Positions 46,184 to 56,279 of a DNA stretch of 64,000 nt are shown here, piece by piece. The position numbers and the translations under genes are program-made. The stretch is from Rhodocyclales bacterium. Its GTDB lineage: Bacteria > Pseudomonadota > Gammaproteobacteria > Burkholderiales > Rhodocyclaceae. A model generated the notes under the pieces. The model was given only the letters and a program-made list of their open reading frames with translations. It did no database searches and was not told the origin of the DNA. Positions within the stretch are counted from its first letter, which is position 1. Every line of letters starts with the position of its first letter. The stretch covers positions 62,001 through 126,000 of the forward strand of contig JACPEH010000027.1 in NCBI GenBank assembly GCA_016183655.1. The letters are read 5' to 3'.

Positions 46184-48884
46184 TTTCCTTGATCTCGTAA
46201 ATTTCGAGCTGGTCGCCTTCTTCGATGTCGTTGTAGTTCTTCAGCGACAGACCGCACTCGAAGCCGCCCTTGACTTCCTTGACGTCGTCCTTGAAGCGCT
46301 TCAGCGAATCGAGTTCGCCGTCCCACTGCACGACGTTGCCGCGCAGCAGGCGGGCGCGCGAGTTGCGGCGGACGATGCCGTCGAGCACATAGCAACCGGC
46401 GATGGCGCCGACCTTGGAGATACGGAAGACCTGGCGGATCTCGACGGTGCCGGTGATCTCTTCCCGCTTCTCCGGCGACAGCATGCCGGACAGCGCCGCC
46501 TTCACGTCATCGACTGCGTCGTAGATGATGTTGTAGTAGCGGATATCGACGCCGAAGCTCTCGGCCGCCTTGCGGGCGCCGGCATCGGCACGGGTGTTGA
46601 AGCCGATGATGACCGCCTTCGAGGCCTGCGCCAGGTTGGCATCCGACTCGGAGATGCCGCCGACCGCGGCGTGGATCACGTTGACCTTGACCTCGGAGGT
46701 CGACAGCTTGGTCAGCGCATGCACCAGCGCTTCCTGCGAGCCCTGGACGTCGGCCTTGACGATCAGCGGCAGGGTCTTCACTTCGGCTTCGCCCATCTGG
46801 TCGAGGATGTTCTCCAGCTTGGCGGCCTGCTGCTTGGCCAGCTTGACGTCGCGGAACTTACCTTGGCGGAACAGCGCAATCTCGCGCGCCTTGCGCTCGT
46901 CGGCGAGCACCACCGCCTCTTCGCCGGCAGCCGGCACTTCCGACAGACCGAGGATCTCGACTGGGATCGACGGGCCGGCTTCCTTCACCGGTTTGCCGTT
47001 CTCGTCCAACATCGCGCGGATCTTGCCGAAGACCTGGCCGGCCAGCAGCATGTCGCCCTGGCGCAGCGTGCCGGTCTGCACCAGCATCGTCGCCACCGGA
47101 CCGCGACCCTTGTCGAGGCGGGCTTCGATGATCAGCCCCTTGGCCGGCGATTCCTTCGGCGCTGTCAGTTCGAGCACTTCGGCCTGCAGCAGCACGTTTT
47201 CGAGCAGCTCGTCGATGCCCTGGCCGGTCTTCGCCGAAACCGGGACGAACGGTGAATCGCCGCCGTATTCTTCCGGCACGACCTGTTCCGCCACCAGTTC
47301 CTGCTTGAGGCGGTCCGGGTTGGCTTCCGGCTTGTCGATCTTGTTCATGGCGACGACGATCGGCACTCCGGCCGCCTTCGCGTGGTGGATCGCTTCCTTC
47401 GTCTGCGGCATGACGCCGTCGTCGGCGGCAACGACCAGGATGACCAGGTCGGTGGCCTTGGCGCCGCGCGCACGCATTGCCGTGAAGGCCTCGTGGCCCG
47501 GGGTGTCGAGGAAGGTGACCATGCCGCGGTCGGTTTCGACGTGATACGCGCCGATGTGCTGCGTGATGCCGCCGGCTTCGCCGGAAGCGACGCGGGTGCG
47601 GCGGATGTAGTCGAGCAGCGAGGTCTTGCCGTGGTCGACGTGACCCATGACGGTAACCACCGGGGCGCGCGGCTCAAGCGGCACGTCCTTGTGCTCGGCA
47701 TCGTCCACGAGGAAGGCATCGGGATCGTCCAGCTTGGCGGCAAACGCCTTGTGGCCCATTTCCTCGACGATGATCATCGCCGTTTCCTGGTCGAGCACCT
47801 GGTTGATGGTGACCATCGAGCCCATCTTCATCAGGGCCTTGATCACTTCGGTGGCCTTCACCGCCATCTTGTGGGCAAGATCGGCGACGGAAATCGTCTC
47901 CGGCACATGCACTTCGCGCACCAGCGGCTCAGTTGGCGCCTGGAAGGCGTGCTCGCCGTCGTCGCGCTTGCCGTGCTTGCCGTGCTTGCCATCGCGCCAG
48001 CCGCTGCCGGCGTCGCCGCCGCGCGTCTTGATGCCGCGCTTCTTGGCGGCATCGGCCCAGGCGCCCTTCTTCTCGTCGACCTTCTTCGTATCCTTGCCCT
48101 TGACTTCGGCCTTGGCTGGCTTGTGCAGGGTCTTGTCCTCGGCCGGCTTCTCGGCGGCGCTCTGCGCAGCCGCCGCTTTCGCCGCTTCCGCGGCGCGGGC
48201 GGCGACGGCCTTCTCTTCGGCTTCCAGGCGCAGACGGGCAAGTTCCGCCTGCCGTTCCTGGCGTTCCTTGTAGTCGGCGGCCTGCCGTTCGGCCAGCGCC
48301 GAAGCGCGGCGGGCTTCTTCCTCGCGCGAACGCATTTCCTGCTCGCCGATCACCGAGGCCAGCGATGGCTTCGCCGCCCGCACGGTCTTGGCGACCTTGG
48401 CCGGCGGCTCGGCTTGTTCGGGCTCGGGAGCCGGGGCTTCCTCAACCACCACCGGGGCCGGTTCCGGAATCTCGACAACCGGCTCCGGAACGATCTCGAC
48501 CGGCGCCACCGGCACTTCTTCGGGGATGACGATCGGCTCGACCGGCAACGGCGCGGCGGCCGCGGCTTCTGCCGCCAGCTCGGCCGGGTCGCGCTTGACC
48601 AGCACGCGCTTCTTGCGCACTTCGACCTGCACCGTACGCGTCTTGCCTGACGAATCGTGGGCCTTGATCTCGCTCGTCTGCTTGCGCGTCAGCGTAATCT
48701 TGTTCTTGGACTGCGCCTCGCCGTGCGCCTTGCGCAGGTAGTCGAGGAGCATCGACTTGTCGGTTTCGGTGAGCAGGTCTTCCACGCTCTTCTTCTCGAC
48801 ACCGGCCTTCTTCAGCTGCTCAAGCAACGAGGTCGCGGGAAGCTTGAGCTCCCCGGCGAACTGGGAAACACTTGTTTGCGCCAT
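46167..48884 (-). CDS. infB: Translation initiation factor IF-2
   Basis: 905 residues. It positions initiator tRNA and promotes subunit joining. An IF2 N-terminal domain ([20 protein letters not shown]) is followed by a long Ala/Glu/Pro/Lys-rich linker (about 90-330), a second IF2N-like helical part, then the GTPase: G1 [16 protein letters not shown]3 DTPGHEAF, G4 NKID. The beta-barrel domains and fMet-tRNA-binding C-terminus ([20 protein letters not shown]) complete it. It lies between nusA and rbfA in the usual order. Confidence 0.99.
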   Translation of the reverse strand: MAQTSVSQFAGELKLPATSLLEQLKKAGVEKKSVEDLLTETDKSMLLDYLRKAHGEAQSKNKITLTRKQTSEIKAHDSSGKTRTVQVEVRKKRVLVKRDPAELAAEAAAAAPLPVEPIVIPEEVPVAPVEIVPEPVVEIPEPAPVVVEEAPAPEPEQAEPPAKVAKTVRAAKPSLASVIGEQEMRSREEEARRASALAERQAADYKERQERQAELARLRLEAEEKAVAARAAEAAKAAAAQSAAEKPAEDKTLHKPAKAEVKGKDTKKVDEKKGAWADAAKKRGIKTRGGDAGSGWRDGKHGKHGKRDDGEHAFQAPTEPLVREVHVPETISVADLAHKMAVKATEVIKALMKMGSMVTINQVLDQETAMIIVEEMGHKAFAAKLDDPDAFLVDDAEHKDVPLEPRAPVVTVMGHVDHGKTSLLDYIRRTRVASGEAGGITQHIGAYHVETDRGMVTFLDTPGHEAFTAMRARGAKATDLVILVVAADDGVMPQTKEAIHHAKAAGVPIVVAMNKIDKPEANPDRLKQELVAEQVVPEEYGGDSPFVPVSAKTGQGIDELLENVLLQAEVLELTAPKESPAKGLIIEARLDKGRGPVATMLVQTGTLRQGDMLLAGQVFGKIRAMLDENGKPVKEAGPSIPVEILGLSEVPAAGEEAVVLADERKAREIALFRQGKFRDVKLAKQQAAKLENILDQMGEAEVKTLPLIVKADVQGSQEALVHALTKLSTSEVKVNVIHAAVGGISESDANLAQASKAVIIGFNTRADAGARKAAESFGVDIRYYNIIYDAVDDVKAALSGMLSPEKREEITGTVEIRQVFRISKVGAIAGCYVLDGIVRRNSRARLLRGNVVQWDGELDSLKRFKDDVKEVKGGFECGLSLKNYNDIEEGDQLEIYEIKEIARTL

Positions 48885-48905
48885 ATGGTTTCTACTCCCT
48901 CTCGC

Positions 48906-50378
48906 TTACTCGAACCAGTGCGCGCGCGCATTGGTGATCAGCTGTTTTGCACGATCGGCATCGATACCGGTCATTTCGGTCAGTTCGTCGACGGCCAGGT
49001 CGCCGAGGTCGTCGCGGTTCTTGATGCCGTTGCCGGCCAGCTTCGCGGCCAGCGACTTGTCCATGCCCTCGAGGCTGATCATCGCTTCCTCGACCCCCTC
49101 CAACTGCTCTTCGGTGACGATCGCCTCGGTCAGCAGCACGTTGCGGGCACGCTCGCGCAGTTCCTGCACGGTGGCATCGTCGAAGGCTTCGATTTCGAGC
49201 ATTTCATGCAGCGGCACGTAGGCGATTTCCTCCAGCGTCGAGAAGCCTTCGTCGATCAGGATGTCGGCGACTTCCTCGTCGACGTCGAGCTTTTCCATGA
49301 ACAGCACGCGGATCGCGGCGGTCTCGGCCTCCGACTTCTTCTGCGACTCTTCCTCGGTCATCAGGTTGATGTTCCAGCCGGTCAGCTCCGAGGCGAGGCG
49401 GACGTTCTGGCCGCCGCGGCCGATGGCGATGGCCAGGTTGTCCTCGTCAACCACCACATCCATGCTGTGCTTTTCCTCGTCGACCACGATCGACGAGACT
49501 TCGGCCGGCGCCAGCGCGCCGACGACGAACTGGGCGGGGTCGGCCGACCAGAGGACGATATCGACGCGTTCGCCGGCGAGTTCGTTGGTCACCGCCTGGA
49601 CGCGCGCGCCGCGCAGGCCGACGCAGGTGCCGATCGGGTCGATGCGCGGGTCGTTCGACTTGACGGCGATCTTGGCGCGCATGCCGGCGTCGCGGGCAGC
49701 GGCCTTGATCTCCATCAGTCCATCGTCGATCTCGGGCACTTCGAGCTCGAACAGCTTCATGATGAATTCGGGGGCGGTGCGCGACAGGATCAGCTGCGGA
49801 CCGCGCGCCTGGCGGTCGATCTTCAGCAGGAAGGCCTTGACGCGGTCGCCGATGCGCAGGTTTTCCTTCGGGATCATCTGGTCGCGCGGCAGCAGCGCCT
49901 CGACCTTGCCCGATTCGATGATGGCGTTGCCGCGCTCCATGCGCTTGATCGTTCCGGAGACGATGTGCTCGCCGCGATCGAGGAAGTCGTTGAGGATCTG
50001 CTCGCGCTCGGCGTCGCGGATCTTCTGCAGGATCACCTGCTTGGCGGCCTGGGCGCCGATGCGGCCGAAGTCGATCGGCTCCAGCGGCTCCTCGATGAAG
50101 TCGCCGACCTGGAATTCCGGGTCCTCGACCAGCGCGGCCGAAATCGGCACCTGCAGGTGCTCGTTCTCGAAGTCGTCGTCGGCGACCACCTCCCAGCGGC
50201 GGAAGCTCTCGAAATCACCGGTTTCGCGATCGATCGCGACGCGCACGTCGGCTTCCTCGTGAATCCGTTTCTTGGTCGCCGAGGCCAGGGCCAGCTCGAG
50301 GGCGCCGAACACGATGTCCTTGGAAACGTTCTTTTCACGCGCCAGCGCGTCGACCAGCAGCAGAATTTCGCGGCTCAT
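48906..50378 (-). CDS. nusA: Transcription elongation/termination factor NusA
   Basis: 490 residues. The N-terminal RNA-polymerase-binding domain ([20 protein letters not shown]) leads to an S1 domain ([20 protein letters not shown]), two KH domains ([40 protein letters not shown]) and two acidic helix-hairpin-helix repeats at the C-terminus (residues about 370-490), as in E. coli. It modulates pausing, termination and antitermination. In other bacteria NusA represses its own operon; a terminator-like hairpin in the rimP leader (50853-50878) is a candidate target. Confidence 0.98.
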   Translation of the reverse strand: MSREILLLVDALAREKNVSKDIVFGALELALASATKKRIHEEADVRVAIDRETGDFESFRRWEVVADDDFENEHLQVPISAALVEDPEFQVGDFIEEPLEPIDFGRIGAQAAKQVILQKIRDAEREQILNDFLDRGEHIVSGTIKRMERGNAIIESGKVEALLPRDQMIPKENLRIGDRVKAFLLKIDRQARGPQLILSRTAPEFIMKLFELEVPEIDDGLMEIKAAARDAGMRAKIAVKSNDPRIDPIGTCVGLRGARVQAVTNELAGERVDIVLWSADPAQFVVGALAPAEVSSIVVDEEKHSMDVVVDEDNLAIAIGRGGQNVRLASELTGWNINLMTEEESQKKSEAETAAIRVLFMEKLDVDEEVADILIDEGFSTLEEIAYVPLHEMLEIEAFDDATVQELRERARNVLLTEAIVTEEQLEGVEEAMISLEGMDKSLAAKLAGNGIKNRDDLGDLAVDELTEMTGIDADRAKQLITNARAHWFE

Positions 50379-50404
50379 TCTTTCCTAACCTCCTGTTGCC
50401 AAGC

Positions 50405-50845
50405 TCAGTCGAACTTGGGGACCAGCCGGGCACGCTCGATGTTGCCCAGATCCAGTTCAGCCTCGCCCGATTCGAGGACGAGACGTACCTTGCCGTCCTG
50501 CAAACCCTGCAGGACACCATTGAAATTGCGACGACCGTTGAAGGGAATCCGCAGCTTGAGATGAATCTCCGAGCCGGCGAAGCGCTCGTAGTCGGCCGGC
50601 TTCTTCAGCGGCCGGTCGAGACCCGGCGAGGACACTTCGAGCCGGTCGTAATCGATGTTCTCGACCGTCAGCACGCGCGAGAGCTGGTTGCTGACCGCGA
50701 CGCAGTCGTCGATATCGACGCCGCGCGCCTTTTCGGGCTTGTCGATGAAGATCCGCAGCACACGGGCGCGCGGGCTCATTTCCAGGTCGACCAGCTCGTA
50801 GCCGAGCCCGATAACGGTTTTTTCGATCAGTTCGTGAAGATTCAT
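50405..50845 (-). CDS. rimP: Ribosome maturation factor RimP
   Basis: 146 residues. It assists early 30S assembly around S12/S19. The alpha/beta N-terminal domain ([40 protein letters not shown]) is followed by the [20 protein letters not shown] signature and a C-terminal SH3-like domain. It is the first gene of the operon and has no clear ribosome site: the bases before ATG are ATTTGTAGCGC. They directly follow the T-tract of a hairpin at 50853-50878. Confidence 0.96.
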   Translation of the reverse strand: MNLHELIEKTVIGLGYELVDLEMSPRARVLRIFIDKPEKARGVDIDDCVAVSNQLSRVLTVENIDYDRLEVSSPGLDRPLKKPADYERFAGSEIHLKLRIPFNGRRNFNGVLQGLQDGKVRLVLESGEAELDLGNIERARLVPKFD

Positions 50846-50852
50846 GCGCTAC

Positions 50853-50878
50853 AAATAAAAAATGGGCGAAACGCCCAT
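50853..50878 (-). terminator. Intrinsic terminator or attenuator before rimP
   Basis: Read on the minus strand: ATGGGCG, loop TTT, CGCCCAT (7-bp stem, 50862-50878), followed by TTTTTATTT (50853-50861). The T-tract ends 7 nt before the rimP start codon. It may terminate rluB read-through. It also lies downstream of the putative rimP promoter at 50927-50956, so it may act as an attenuator of the nusA operon. Confidence 0.75.
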
Positions 50879-50926
50879 CCAGAAAAATGCCCTGCCTCAA
50901 CGACGGCCGGCGGAAGAAACCCGAAG

Positions 50927-50956
50927 ATTATAACGAAAAACACGCCCGGATGGCAA
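50927..50956 (-). promoter_or_regulatory. Sigma-70 promoter of rimP-nusA-infB-rbfA-truB
   Basis: On the minus strand TTGCCA (50951-50956), an 18-nt spacer and a perfect TATAAT (50927-50932). The -35 box lies inside the hairpin that follows rluB (50948-50970). Transcription would start near 50920, about 75 nt before rimP. Confidence 0.7.
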
Positions 50957-50970
50957 CGAAGTTGCCATCC
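50948..50970 (-). terminator. Hairpin after rluB
   Basis: GGATGGCAAC (50948-50957), 3-nt loop, GTTGCCATCC (50961-50970): a perfect 10-bp stem 7 nt past the rluB stop. A GTTTTTCG tract follows about 7 nt later. It overlaps the -35 box of the rimP promoter. Confidence 0.6.
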
Positions 50971-50977
50971 GGCGCCG

Positions 50978-52273
50978 TTATTCCGGCTTCGGTCCGCGTC
51001 CCCGCGGCCGTCGGCCGCCACCACCGCCGGGCGCTTTCGGGCCGGTGCCGGCCGGCTTGCCCGGACGCGGCGGGCGGCTGCCGCCCTCCCCCCGCCGATT
51101 GCCGGCGCGGTTGCCGTCCACTTCGCCGCCGGCCGCGGCACCGCGCCGCGGCGGACGCGACTTTCTTTCCGCAGGATGGCGATTGCCGTCCGCTTCCTGT
51201 CCGGGCGCTCCGCGCGGCGGACGTCCGGGGCGCGGCGCGCGATTGCCGTCGGCGTCGCCCGATCCGGGAACCCCGCGCGGCGCGGCACCGCGCGGACGAC
51301 CCTGCCCCGCTCGGCCGCCGCCCCCCTGCTCCAGGCCGAAGCTGCGCAGCAGCGCCTGGACTTCGTTCTCTTCCAGCTCCTTGGTCTTGCCGCGCTTCAG
51401 GTAGGGTGGCAGCAGGAACGGGCCATAGCGCACGCGGATCAGGCGGCTGACGGTGGCGCCGACCGCCTCGAACATCCGCCGCACCTCGCGGTTGCGGCCT
51501 TCGGAAAGGGTCACGCGGTACCAGTGGTTGGCGCCCTGGCCGCCGCCGTCCTCGATCGTCTCGAAATTCGCGGGACCGTCTTCCAGCTCGACGCCCTCGC
51601 GCAACTGCTCGATCTTCTCTTCGGAGAGGTCGCCGAGCACGCGCGCGGCGTACTCGCGCACCAGCTGATAGCGCGGATGCATCAGCCGGTTGGCCAGTTC
51701 GCCGGAGCTGGTGAACAGCAACAGGCCGCTGGTGTTGTAGTCGAGGCGGCCGACGGCCACCCAGCGGCCGCCGTTGATGCGCGGCAGCGCGTCGAACACC
51801 GAGGCGCGCTTTTCCGGGTCGTCGCGCGAGACGATCTCGCCTTCCGGCTTGTGGTACATGATCACGCGCGGCAGTCGGCTGGAGAACTTGGCATGCACCA
51901 GCTTGCCGTTGACCTTGATCCGGTCGTTCGGACCGACCAGCTGGCCGACGTGCGCCGGCAGGCCGTTTACGCTGATGCGGCCGGCGACGATCATCTCCTC
52001 CATTTCGCGCCGCGAGCCAATGCCGGCCTGCGCCAGCACCTTGTGCAGCCGCTCCGGTTCGCCCTGCTGCTCGGCGCTGGTGCGGCCGCGGCGGCCACCG
52101 GGCGCGGCTGCCGCGCGCGGCTCGTGCTCGGGCTTTTCCTTCGGCAGCCGATTGCCGTTGACGGCCTTGTCGAGCGCATCGTCGTCGCCATAGCGTTCGA
52201 AGGCGGCCGGTACGGCCTTGGCTTTCGGCCCCTGTGGCGGACGGAAGGGGGTACGGCGGGATTTGTTAGCCAT
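50978..52273 (-). CDS. rluB: 23S rRNA pseudouridine synthase RluB with basic disordered tails
   Basis: 431 residues. The core has an S4 RNA-binding domain ([20 protein letters not shown]) and a RsuA/RluB catalytic domain with the Asp motif [20 protein letters not shown] and [20 protein letters not shown]. It should modify U2605 (E. coli numbering) in 23S rRNA. Flanking this are a charged N-terminal 70 residues and a C-terminal tail of about 120 residues rich in Gly, Arg and Pro with repeated D-G-N-R ([38 protein letters not shown]). Such tails are common in the family and probably bind RNA. The start overlaps the scpB end by 8 nt. Confidence 0.93.
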   Translation of the reverse strand: MANKSRRTPFRPPQGPKAKAVPAAFERYGDDDALDKAVNGNRLPKEKPEHEPRAAAAPGGRRGRTSAEQQGEPERLHKVLAQAGIGSRREMEEMIVAGRISVNGLPAHVGQLVGPNDRIKVNGKLVHAKFSSRLPRVIMYHKPEGEIVSRDDPEKRASVFDALPRINGGRWVAVGRLDYNTSGLLLFTSSGELANRLMHPRYQLVREYAARVLGDLSEEKIEQLREGVELEDGPANFETIEDGGGQGANHWYRVTLSEGRNREVRRMFEAVGATVSRLIRVRYGPFLLPPYLKRGKTKELEENEVQALLRSFGLEQGGGGRAGQGRPRGAAPRGVPGSGDADGNRAPRPGRPPRGAPGQEADGNRHPAERKSRPPRRGAAAGGEVDGNRAGNRRGEGGSRPPRPGKPAGTGPKAPGGGGGRRPRGRGPKPE

Positions 52274-52853
52274 TGGCCAGTTCCAGTGCTTGGTTGATCT
52301 GTTCCAGCGGCGGCAGCTCGGTCAGGCTGCGCAGCCCGAGGTCGTCGAGGAACTTCTTGGTGGTGGCGTAGAGTGCCGGGCGTCCCGGCGTGTCGCGGTG
52401 GCCGACGGCGTCGACCCAGCCGCGCTCCTCCAGCGCCTTGATGATCTGCGTGGCGACGGTGACGCCGCGGATGTCCTCGATGTCGCCGCGCGTCACCGGT
52501 TGCCGGTAGGCGATGATGGCCAGCGTTTCCAGCACGGCACGCGAGTATTTCGGCGGCTTTTCCGGATTCAGCCGCGCCAGGTAGCCGAGGTACTCCGGCC
52601 GCGTGCGGAAACGCCAGCCGCTCGCCAGCTGCACCAGCTCCGCCGGCCGGCCGCCCCACTCCTCGCGCAGTTCGTCGAGCAGCTTGCGCACGACGTCGGA
52701 ACCGATGTCCTCGGCAAACATCTTGCGCAGTTCGCTGACCGACAGCGGTTCCCGTGCGGAGAGCAGCGCCGCTTCAAGCACGCGCTTCAGCTCGTCCGGG
52801 TTATTCGGCAGGCTGTTCTGCGTTTCCGTCTGGATGGTAAGTAGTTCTTCCAT
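52266..52853 (-). CDS. scpB: Segregation and condensation protein B
   Basis: 195 residues. It is the winged-helix (kite) dimer subunit of the Smc-ScpAB condensin. Two winged-helix domains are visible: [20 protein letters not shown] to [20 protein letters not shown], then [20 protein letters not shown] with DIEDIRGV and the [20 protein letters not shown] end. The ATG at 52853 has GAGG upstream at good spacing although it lies 53 nt inside scpA, so the long overlap is probably real. Confidence 0.96.
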   Translation of the reverse strand: MEELLTIQTETQNSLPNNPDELKRVLEAALLSAREPLSVSELRKMFAEDIGSDVVRKLLDELREEWGGRPAELVQLASGWRFRTRPEYLGYLARLNPEKPPKYSRAVLETLAIIAYRQPVTRGDIEDIRGVTVATQIIKALEERGWVDAVGHRDTPGRPALYATTKKFLDDLGLRSLTELPPLEQINQALELANG

Positions 52854-53685
52854 CGGCCAACCTCACATAAATCGGATCAAAGGCTTCCGTCTGCGTAATC
52901 TCGACGAGGTGTTCGCGCGCCAGTTCGAGCATTGCCAGGAAATGCACGACGACGCCGGGCACCCCCATCTCCGGGTCGAACATGCGGATGAACTCGACGA
53001 AGCCGTCGGTCTCGCGCAGTTCGCGCAGGATGATGCCCATGTGCTCGCGCACCGACAGCTCCTCGCGCTGCACGCGGTGGTGCTTGTGCAGCTTGGCCTG
53101 GCGCAGGATGACGCCCCAGGCTTCCTGCAGGTCGGCAACGCTGACGTCGGGAAAGCGCTGCATCATCGACTTCTCGACCCACAACTCGACCCAGACGAAA
53201 TCCCGTTCGGCCTGCGGCAGCGCATCGAGCTTGGCCGCAGCGAGCTTCATCTGCTCGTATTCGACCAGGCGGCGCACCAGCTCCGCCCGCGGATCCTCGA
53301 CCTCCTCGCCCTCGGCCGCCTTCGGCCGCGGCAGCAGCATGCGCGACTTGATCTCGATCAGCATCGCCGCCATTACCAGATAGTCCGCCGCCAGTTCGAG
53401 GTTATGCGAGCGCATCGCCTCGACGTAGTCCAGATACTGCCGCGTCAGCGGCGCCATCGGGATGTCGAGGATGTTGATGTTGGCCTTGCGGATCAGGTAC
53501 AGCAGCAGGTCGAGCGGCCCCTCGAAGGCGTCGAGCATCACCGCCAGCGCATCGGGCGGAATATACAGGTCCAGCGGCAACTGCTCCAGCGGTTCGCCGT
53601 AGATGCGCGCCACCGGCCCGGCGGCGACCGCCGGTTCGGGCGGCGGCGGGGGTTCGATTCCTTCGAGCAGACCGCTTTCGTTCAT
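52801..53685 (-). CDS. scpA: Segregation and condensation protein A
   Basis: 294 residues. It is the kleisin that bridges the Smc heads and binds ScpB. The signature [20 protein letters not shown] with [19 protein letters not shown] lies in the N-terminal half, and the C-terminal winged helix in [20 protein letters not shown], then [15 protein letters not shown]. An N-terminal Pro/Ala-rich stretch of about 30 residues precedes the fold. scpB starts within its last 53 nt, favouring coupled synthesis of the two partners. Confidence 0.96.
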   Translation of the reverse strand: MNESGLLEGIEPPPPPEPAVAAGPVARIYGEPLEQLPLDLYIPPDALAVMLDAFEGPLDLLLYLIRKANINILDIPMAPLTRQYLDYVEAMRSHNLELAADYLVMAAMLIEIKSRMLLPRPKAAEGEEVEDPRAELVRRLVEYEQMKLAAAKLDALPQAERDFVWVELWVEKSMMQRFPDVSVADLQEAWGVILRQAKLHKHHRVQREELSVREHMGIILRELRETDGFVEFIRMFDPEMGVPGVVVHFLAMLELAREHLVEITQTEAFDPIYVRLADGRTTYHPDGNAEQPAE

Positions 53686-53698
53686 GTCGCGTCGGGAC

Positions 53699-54901
53699 TC
53701 ACCCGTAGTTCAAGCCCATGGCCGCACGCACGTCGCACATCGTCTCGCGGGCCAGCTTGCGCGCCTTGTCGTTGCCGTCGGCGACGATCGCCCGCACCAG
53801 CGCCGGATCGTCGAGGTAGCGCTGCGCCCGCTCGCGCATCGGCGCCTGTTCCTTGAGGATGCCGTCGATCACCGGCTGCTTGCACTCCAGGCAGCCGATG
53901 CCGGCCGAGGTGCAGCCCTGCTGCACCCAGGTCTTGACGACGTCGTCCGAATAGACCTCGTGCAGCTGCCACACCGGACAGCGTGCCGGGTCGCCGGCGT
54001 CGGTGCGACGCACGCGGGCCGGATCGGTCGGCATGCGCTTCACCTTCTGCGTCACCGAAGCTTCGTCTTCGCGCAGCGTGATCGTGTTGTTATAGGACTT
54101 CGACATCTTCTGGCCGTCGAGGCCGGGCATCTTCGAGGCCTCGGTGAGCAGCGCGCCGGGCTCGACCAGGATCATCTTGCCGGTCCCTTCGAGGTAGCCG
54201 TTGAGGCGCTCGCGGTCCTCGTGCGAGAGGTTTTCCACTTCGTCGAGCAGGGCGTGCGCCTTGGCGATCGCCGTCGCATCGCCATCCTGCTGGAAGCGCG
54301 TGCGGAAATGCTCGTAGCTGCGCGCACGCTTGCTGCCGAGGCTCTTCACTGCCGCCTTCGCCTTTTCCTCAAAGCCCGGCTCGCGGCCGTACATGTGGTT
54401 GAAACGGCGCGCCAGCTCGCGCGTGAACTCGACGTGCGGAATCTGGTCCTCGCCGACCGGCACCTTGTCGGCGCGGTAGATCAGGATGTCGGCGCTCATC
54501 AGCAGCGGATAGCCGAGGAAGCCGTAGGTCGTCAGGTCCTTGCTTTCCAGCTTTTCCTGCTGGTCCTTGTAGGTCGGCACGCGCTCCAGCCAGCCGAGCG
54601 GCGTCATCATCGACATCAGCAAATGCAGTTCGGCGTGCTCCGCCACCTGCGACTGGATGAACAACGTCGCCTTTTCCGGATCGACGCCGGCCGCCAGCCA
54701 GTCGACGACCATGTCCCAGGTCGCCTGCTCGATGCCGCGCGGGTCGTCGTAATGCGTCGTCAGCGCATGCCAGTCGGCGACGAAGAACAGGCACGGGTAT
54801 TCGTGCTGAAGCTTGATCCAGTTCTTGAGGACGCCGTGATAATGGCCGAGATGCAGGCTGCCCGTGGGGCGCATGCCGGAAAGGACGCGTTCCTGATACA
54901 T
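53699..54901 (-). CDS. trpS: Tryptophan-tRNA ligase
   Basis: 400 residues. It is a class I synthetase. The HIGH-type motif is GMRPTGSLHLGHYHG (residues 9-23), the KMSKS loop is in GLDGQKMSKSYNNTI. The region LGYPLLMSADILIYRADKVP with VGEDQIPHVEFTRELARRFN is typical of TrpRS. An insertion between the Rossmann halves makes it longer than the 330-residue E. coli enzyme, as is usual in betaproteobacteria. It is flanked by the site-2 protease gene (6-nt gap) and scpA. Confidence 0.97.
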   Translation of the reverse strand: MYQERVLSGMRPTGSLHLGHYHGVLKNWIKLQHEYPCLFFVADWHALTTHYDDPRGIEQATWDMVVDWLAAGVDPEKATLFIQSQVAEHAELHLLMSMMTPLGWLERVPTYKDQQEKLESKDLTTYGFLGYPLLMSADILIYRADKVPVGEDQIPHVEFTRELARRFNHMYGREPGFEEKAKAAVKSLGSKRARSYEHFRTRFQQDGDATAIAKAHALLDEVENLSHEDRERLNGYLEGTGKMILVEPGALLTEASKMPGLDGQKMSKSYNNTITLREDEASVTQKVKRMPTDPARVRRTDAGDPARCPVWQLHEVYSDDVVKTWVQQGCTSAGIGCLECKQPVIDGILKEQAPMRERAQRYLDDPALVRAIVADGNDKARKLARETMCDVRAAMGLNYG

Positions 54902-54907
54902 GTTCGA

Positions 54908-55567
54908 TTAGGTGGGTAACTGGAAAATCGTTGCGATGAGGAGGGTGACGACGTTCATCAGCGGCCGCAGCACGTCGCCAAGGATACCGGTAAACAGCAG
55001 CACGAGGAGGATCGGGAAGCCGAAGCGCTCGATCTGCGCGAACTTGATCGCCGCCGGCATCGGCAGCAGGCTGACCGCGATGCGACCGCCGTCGAGCGGC
55101 GGCAGCGGCAGCAGGTTGAGCACCATCAGGCTGACGTTGATCAGCACGCCGATCTCGGCCATGCGCGCCATCGGCAGGCTGAAATAGTTGAGCGGCAGAA
55201 CCCACGCCAGCTTCATCAGTGCCGCCCAGAACAGCGCCATCACCAGATTGGCGCCCGGTCCGGCGGCCGCCACCCAGAGCATGTCGCGCTTGGGGTTCTT
55301 CAGCCTGCCGAAATCGACCGGCACCGGCTTCGCCCAGCCGAACAGGAAGCCGCCAGTAGACACGATGAGGATCAGCAGCGGCACGACGATGGTGCCGACC
55401 GGGTCGATGTGCTTCAGCGGATTGGCGGTGATCCGCCCCTCCTGCCACGCCGTCGGGTCGCCGAAATGGCGCGCGACGTAGCCGTGCGCGGCCTCGTGCA
55501 GCGTGATCGCGAAAATCACCGGCAAGGCGGCGATGGCGATCGATTGCACCAGTGCATAGATGTCCAT
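54908..55567 (-). CDS. Site-2 protease family membrane protein
   Basis: 219 residues, about six membrane helices. Zinc-binding HEAAH (residues 24-28) in FAITLHEAAHGYVARHFGDP, with the third ligand in NLLPLPPLDGGRIAVSLLP. There is no PDZ domain, so it belongs to the compact group of S2P-like proteases rather than RseP. The substrate is unknown. It lies between yciO and trpS; this yciO-S2P-trpS-scpA order recurs in betaproteobacteria. Confidence 0.92.
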   Translation of the reverse strand: MDIYALVQSIAIAALPVIFAITLHEAAHGYVARHFGDPTAWQEGRITANPLKHIDPVGTIVVPLLILIVSTGGFLFGWAKPVPVDFGRLKNPKRDMLWVAAAGPGANLVMALFWAALMKLAWVLPLNYFSLPMARMAEIGVLINVSLMVLNLLPLPPLDGGRIAVSLLPMPAAIKFAQIERFGFPILLVLLFTGILGDVLRPLMNVVTLLIATIFQLPT

Positions 55568-55645
55568 CGTATCAGCCCTCCCCAGGGGAGGCCTGCGCCC
55601 CCACGGAGGGCTGCGGACGTAGCAAGTGTGGGGGTCGTTTCATTT

Positions 55646-56272
55646 TCAGCCGAAGGCGAACGGCGCCAGGCTGCCTCGGCCGGCGCGCACCAGCACCGGC
55701 AGACCGCCGGTGAGGTCGACGACGGTGGTCGGCTCGATGCCGCAATGGCCGCCGTCGAGGATCAGCTCCAGCTGGCCGTCGAGCCGGTCCTGGATTTCCC
55801 AGCCTTCGGTCAGCGGCGCCTCGTCGCCCGGCAGCAGCAGGGTCGTCGTCAGCAGCGGCTCGCCGAGGGCGGCCAGCAACGCCTGCGCCACCCGGTGCTC
55901 GGGAACGCGCAGGCCGATCGTCTTCCGCTTCGGATGCAGCACGCGCCGCGGCAGCTCCTTGGTCCCTTCCAGGATGAAGGTGTAGCTGCCCGGCGTCGTC
56001 GCCTTGAGCAGCCGGTACTGCGCATTGTCGACGCGCGCGTACTGGGCGATTTCCGACAGGTCGCGGCACATCAGCGTCAGGTGATGGCGGTCGTCGACCT
56101 CGCGGATGGCGCGGATGCGGTCGACCGCCGCCTTGTCGCCAAGATGGCAGCCGAGCGCATAACAGGAGTCGGTAGGAAAGGCGACGATGCCGCCCTCGCG
56201 CACGATCGCCGCCGCGCGCTCCAGGTAGCGCACTTGCGGATCGTCCGGATGAATCTGCAGATACTGCGTCAT
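55646..56272 (-). CDS. yciO: YciO-type Sua5/YrdC domain protein (L-threonylcarbamoyladenylate synthase family)
   Basis: 208 residues. YrdC fold with the nucleotide-binding start AAAIVREGGIVAFPTDSCYA, LMCRDLSEIAQYARVDNAQY, TPGSYTFILEGTKELPRRVL, and GLRVPEHRVAQALLAALGEP. The family makes threonylcarbamoyl-AMP for the tRNA t6A modification; YciO members are paralogues whose cellular role is less clear. It follows the PHP phosphatase gene after 7 nt, the same pairing as rnm-yciO in E. coli. Confidence 0.9.
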   Translation of the reverse strand: MTQYLQIHPDDPQVRYLERAAAIVREGGIVAFPTDSCYALGCHLGDKAAVDRIRAIREVDDRHHLTLMCRDLSEIAQYARVDNAQYRLLKATTPGSYTFILEGTKELPRRVLHPKRKTIGLRVPEHRVAQALLAALGEPLLTTTLLLPGDEAPLTEGWEIQDRLDGQLELILDGGHCGIEPTTVVDLTGGLPVLVRAGRGSLAPFAFG

Positions 56273-56279
56273 GCGCCGC

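Noticed and set aside
53640..53665. T-loop-like sequence GGTTCGATTCC suggesting a tRNA
   Set aside because: It lies inside the scpA coding sequence, with no acceptor or anticodon stems around it.
55568..55645. AGCCCTCC/GGAGGGCT inverted repeat between the S2P and yciO genes
   Set aside because: Eight-base arms in a very C/G-rich spacer with no T-run; could arise by chance.
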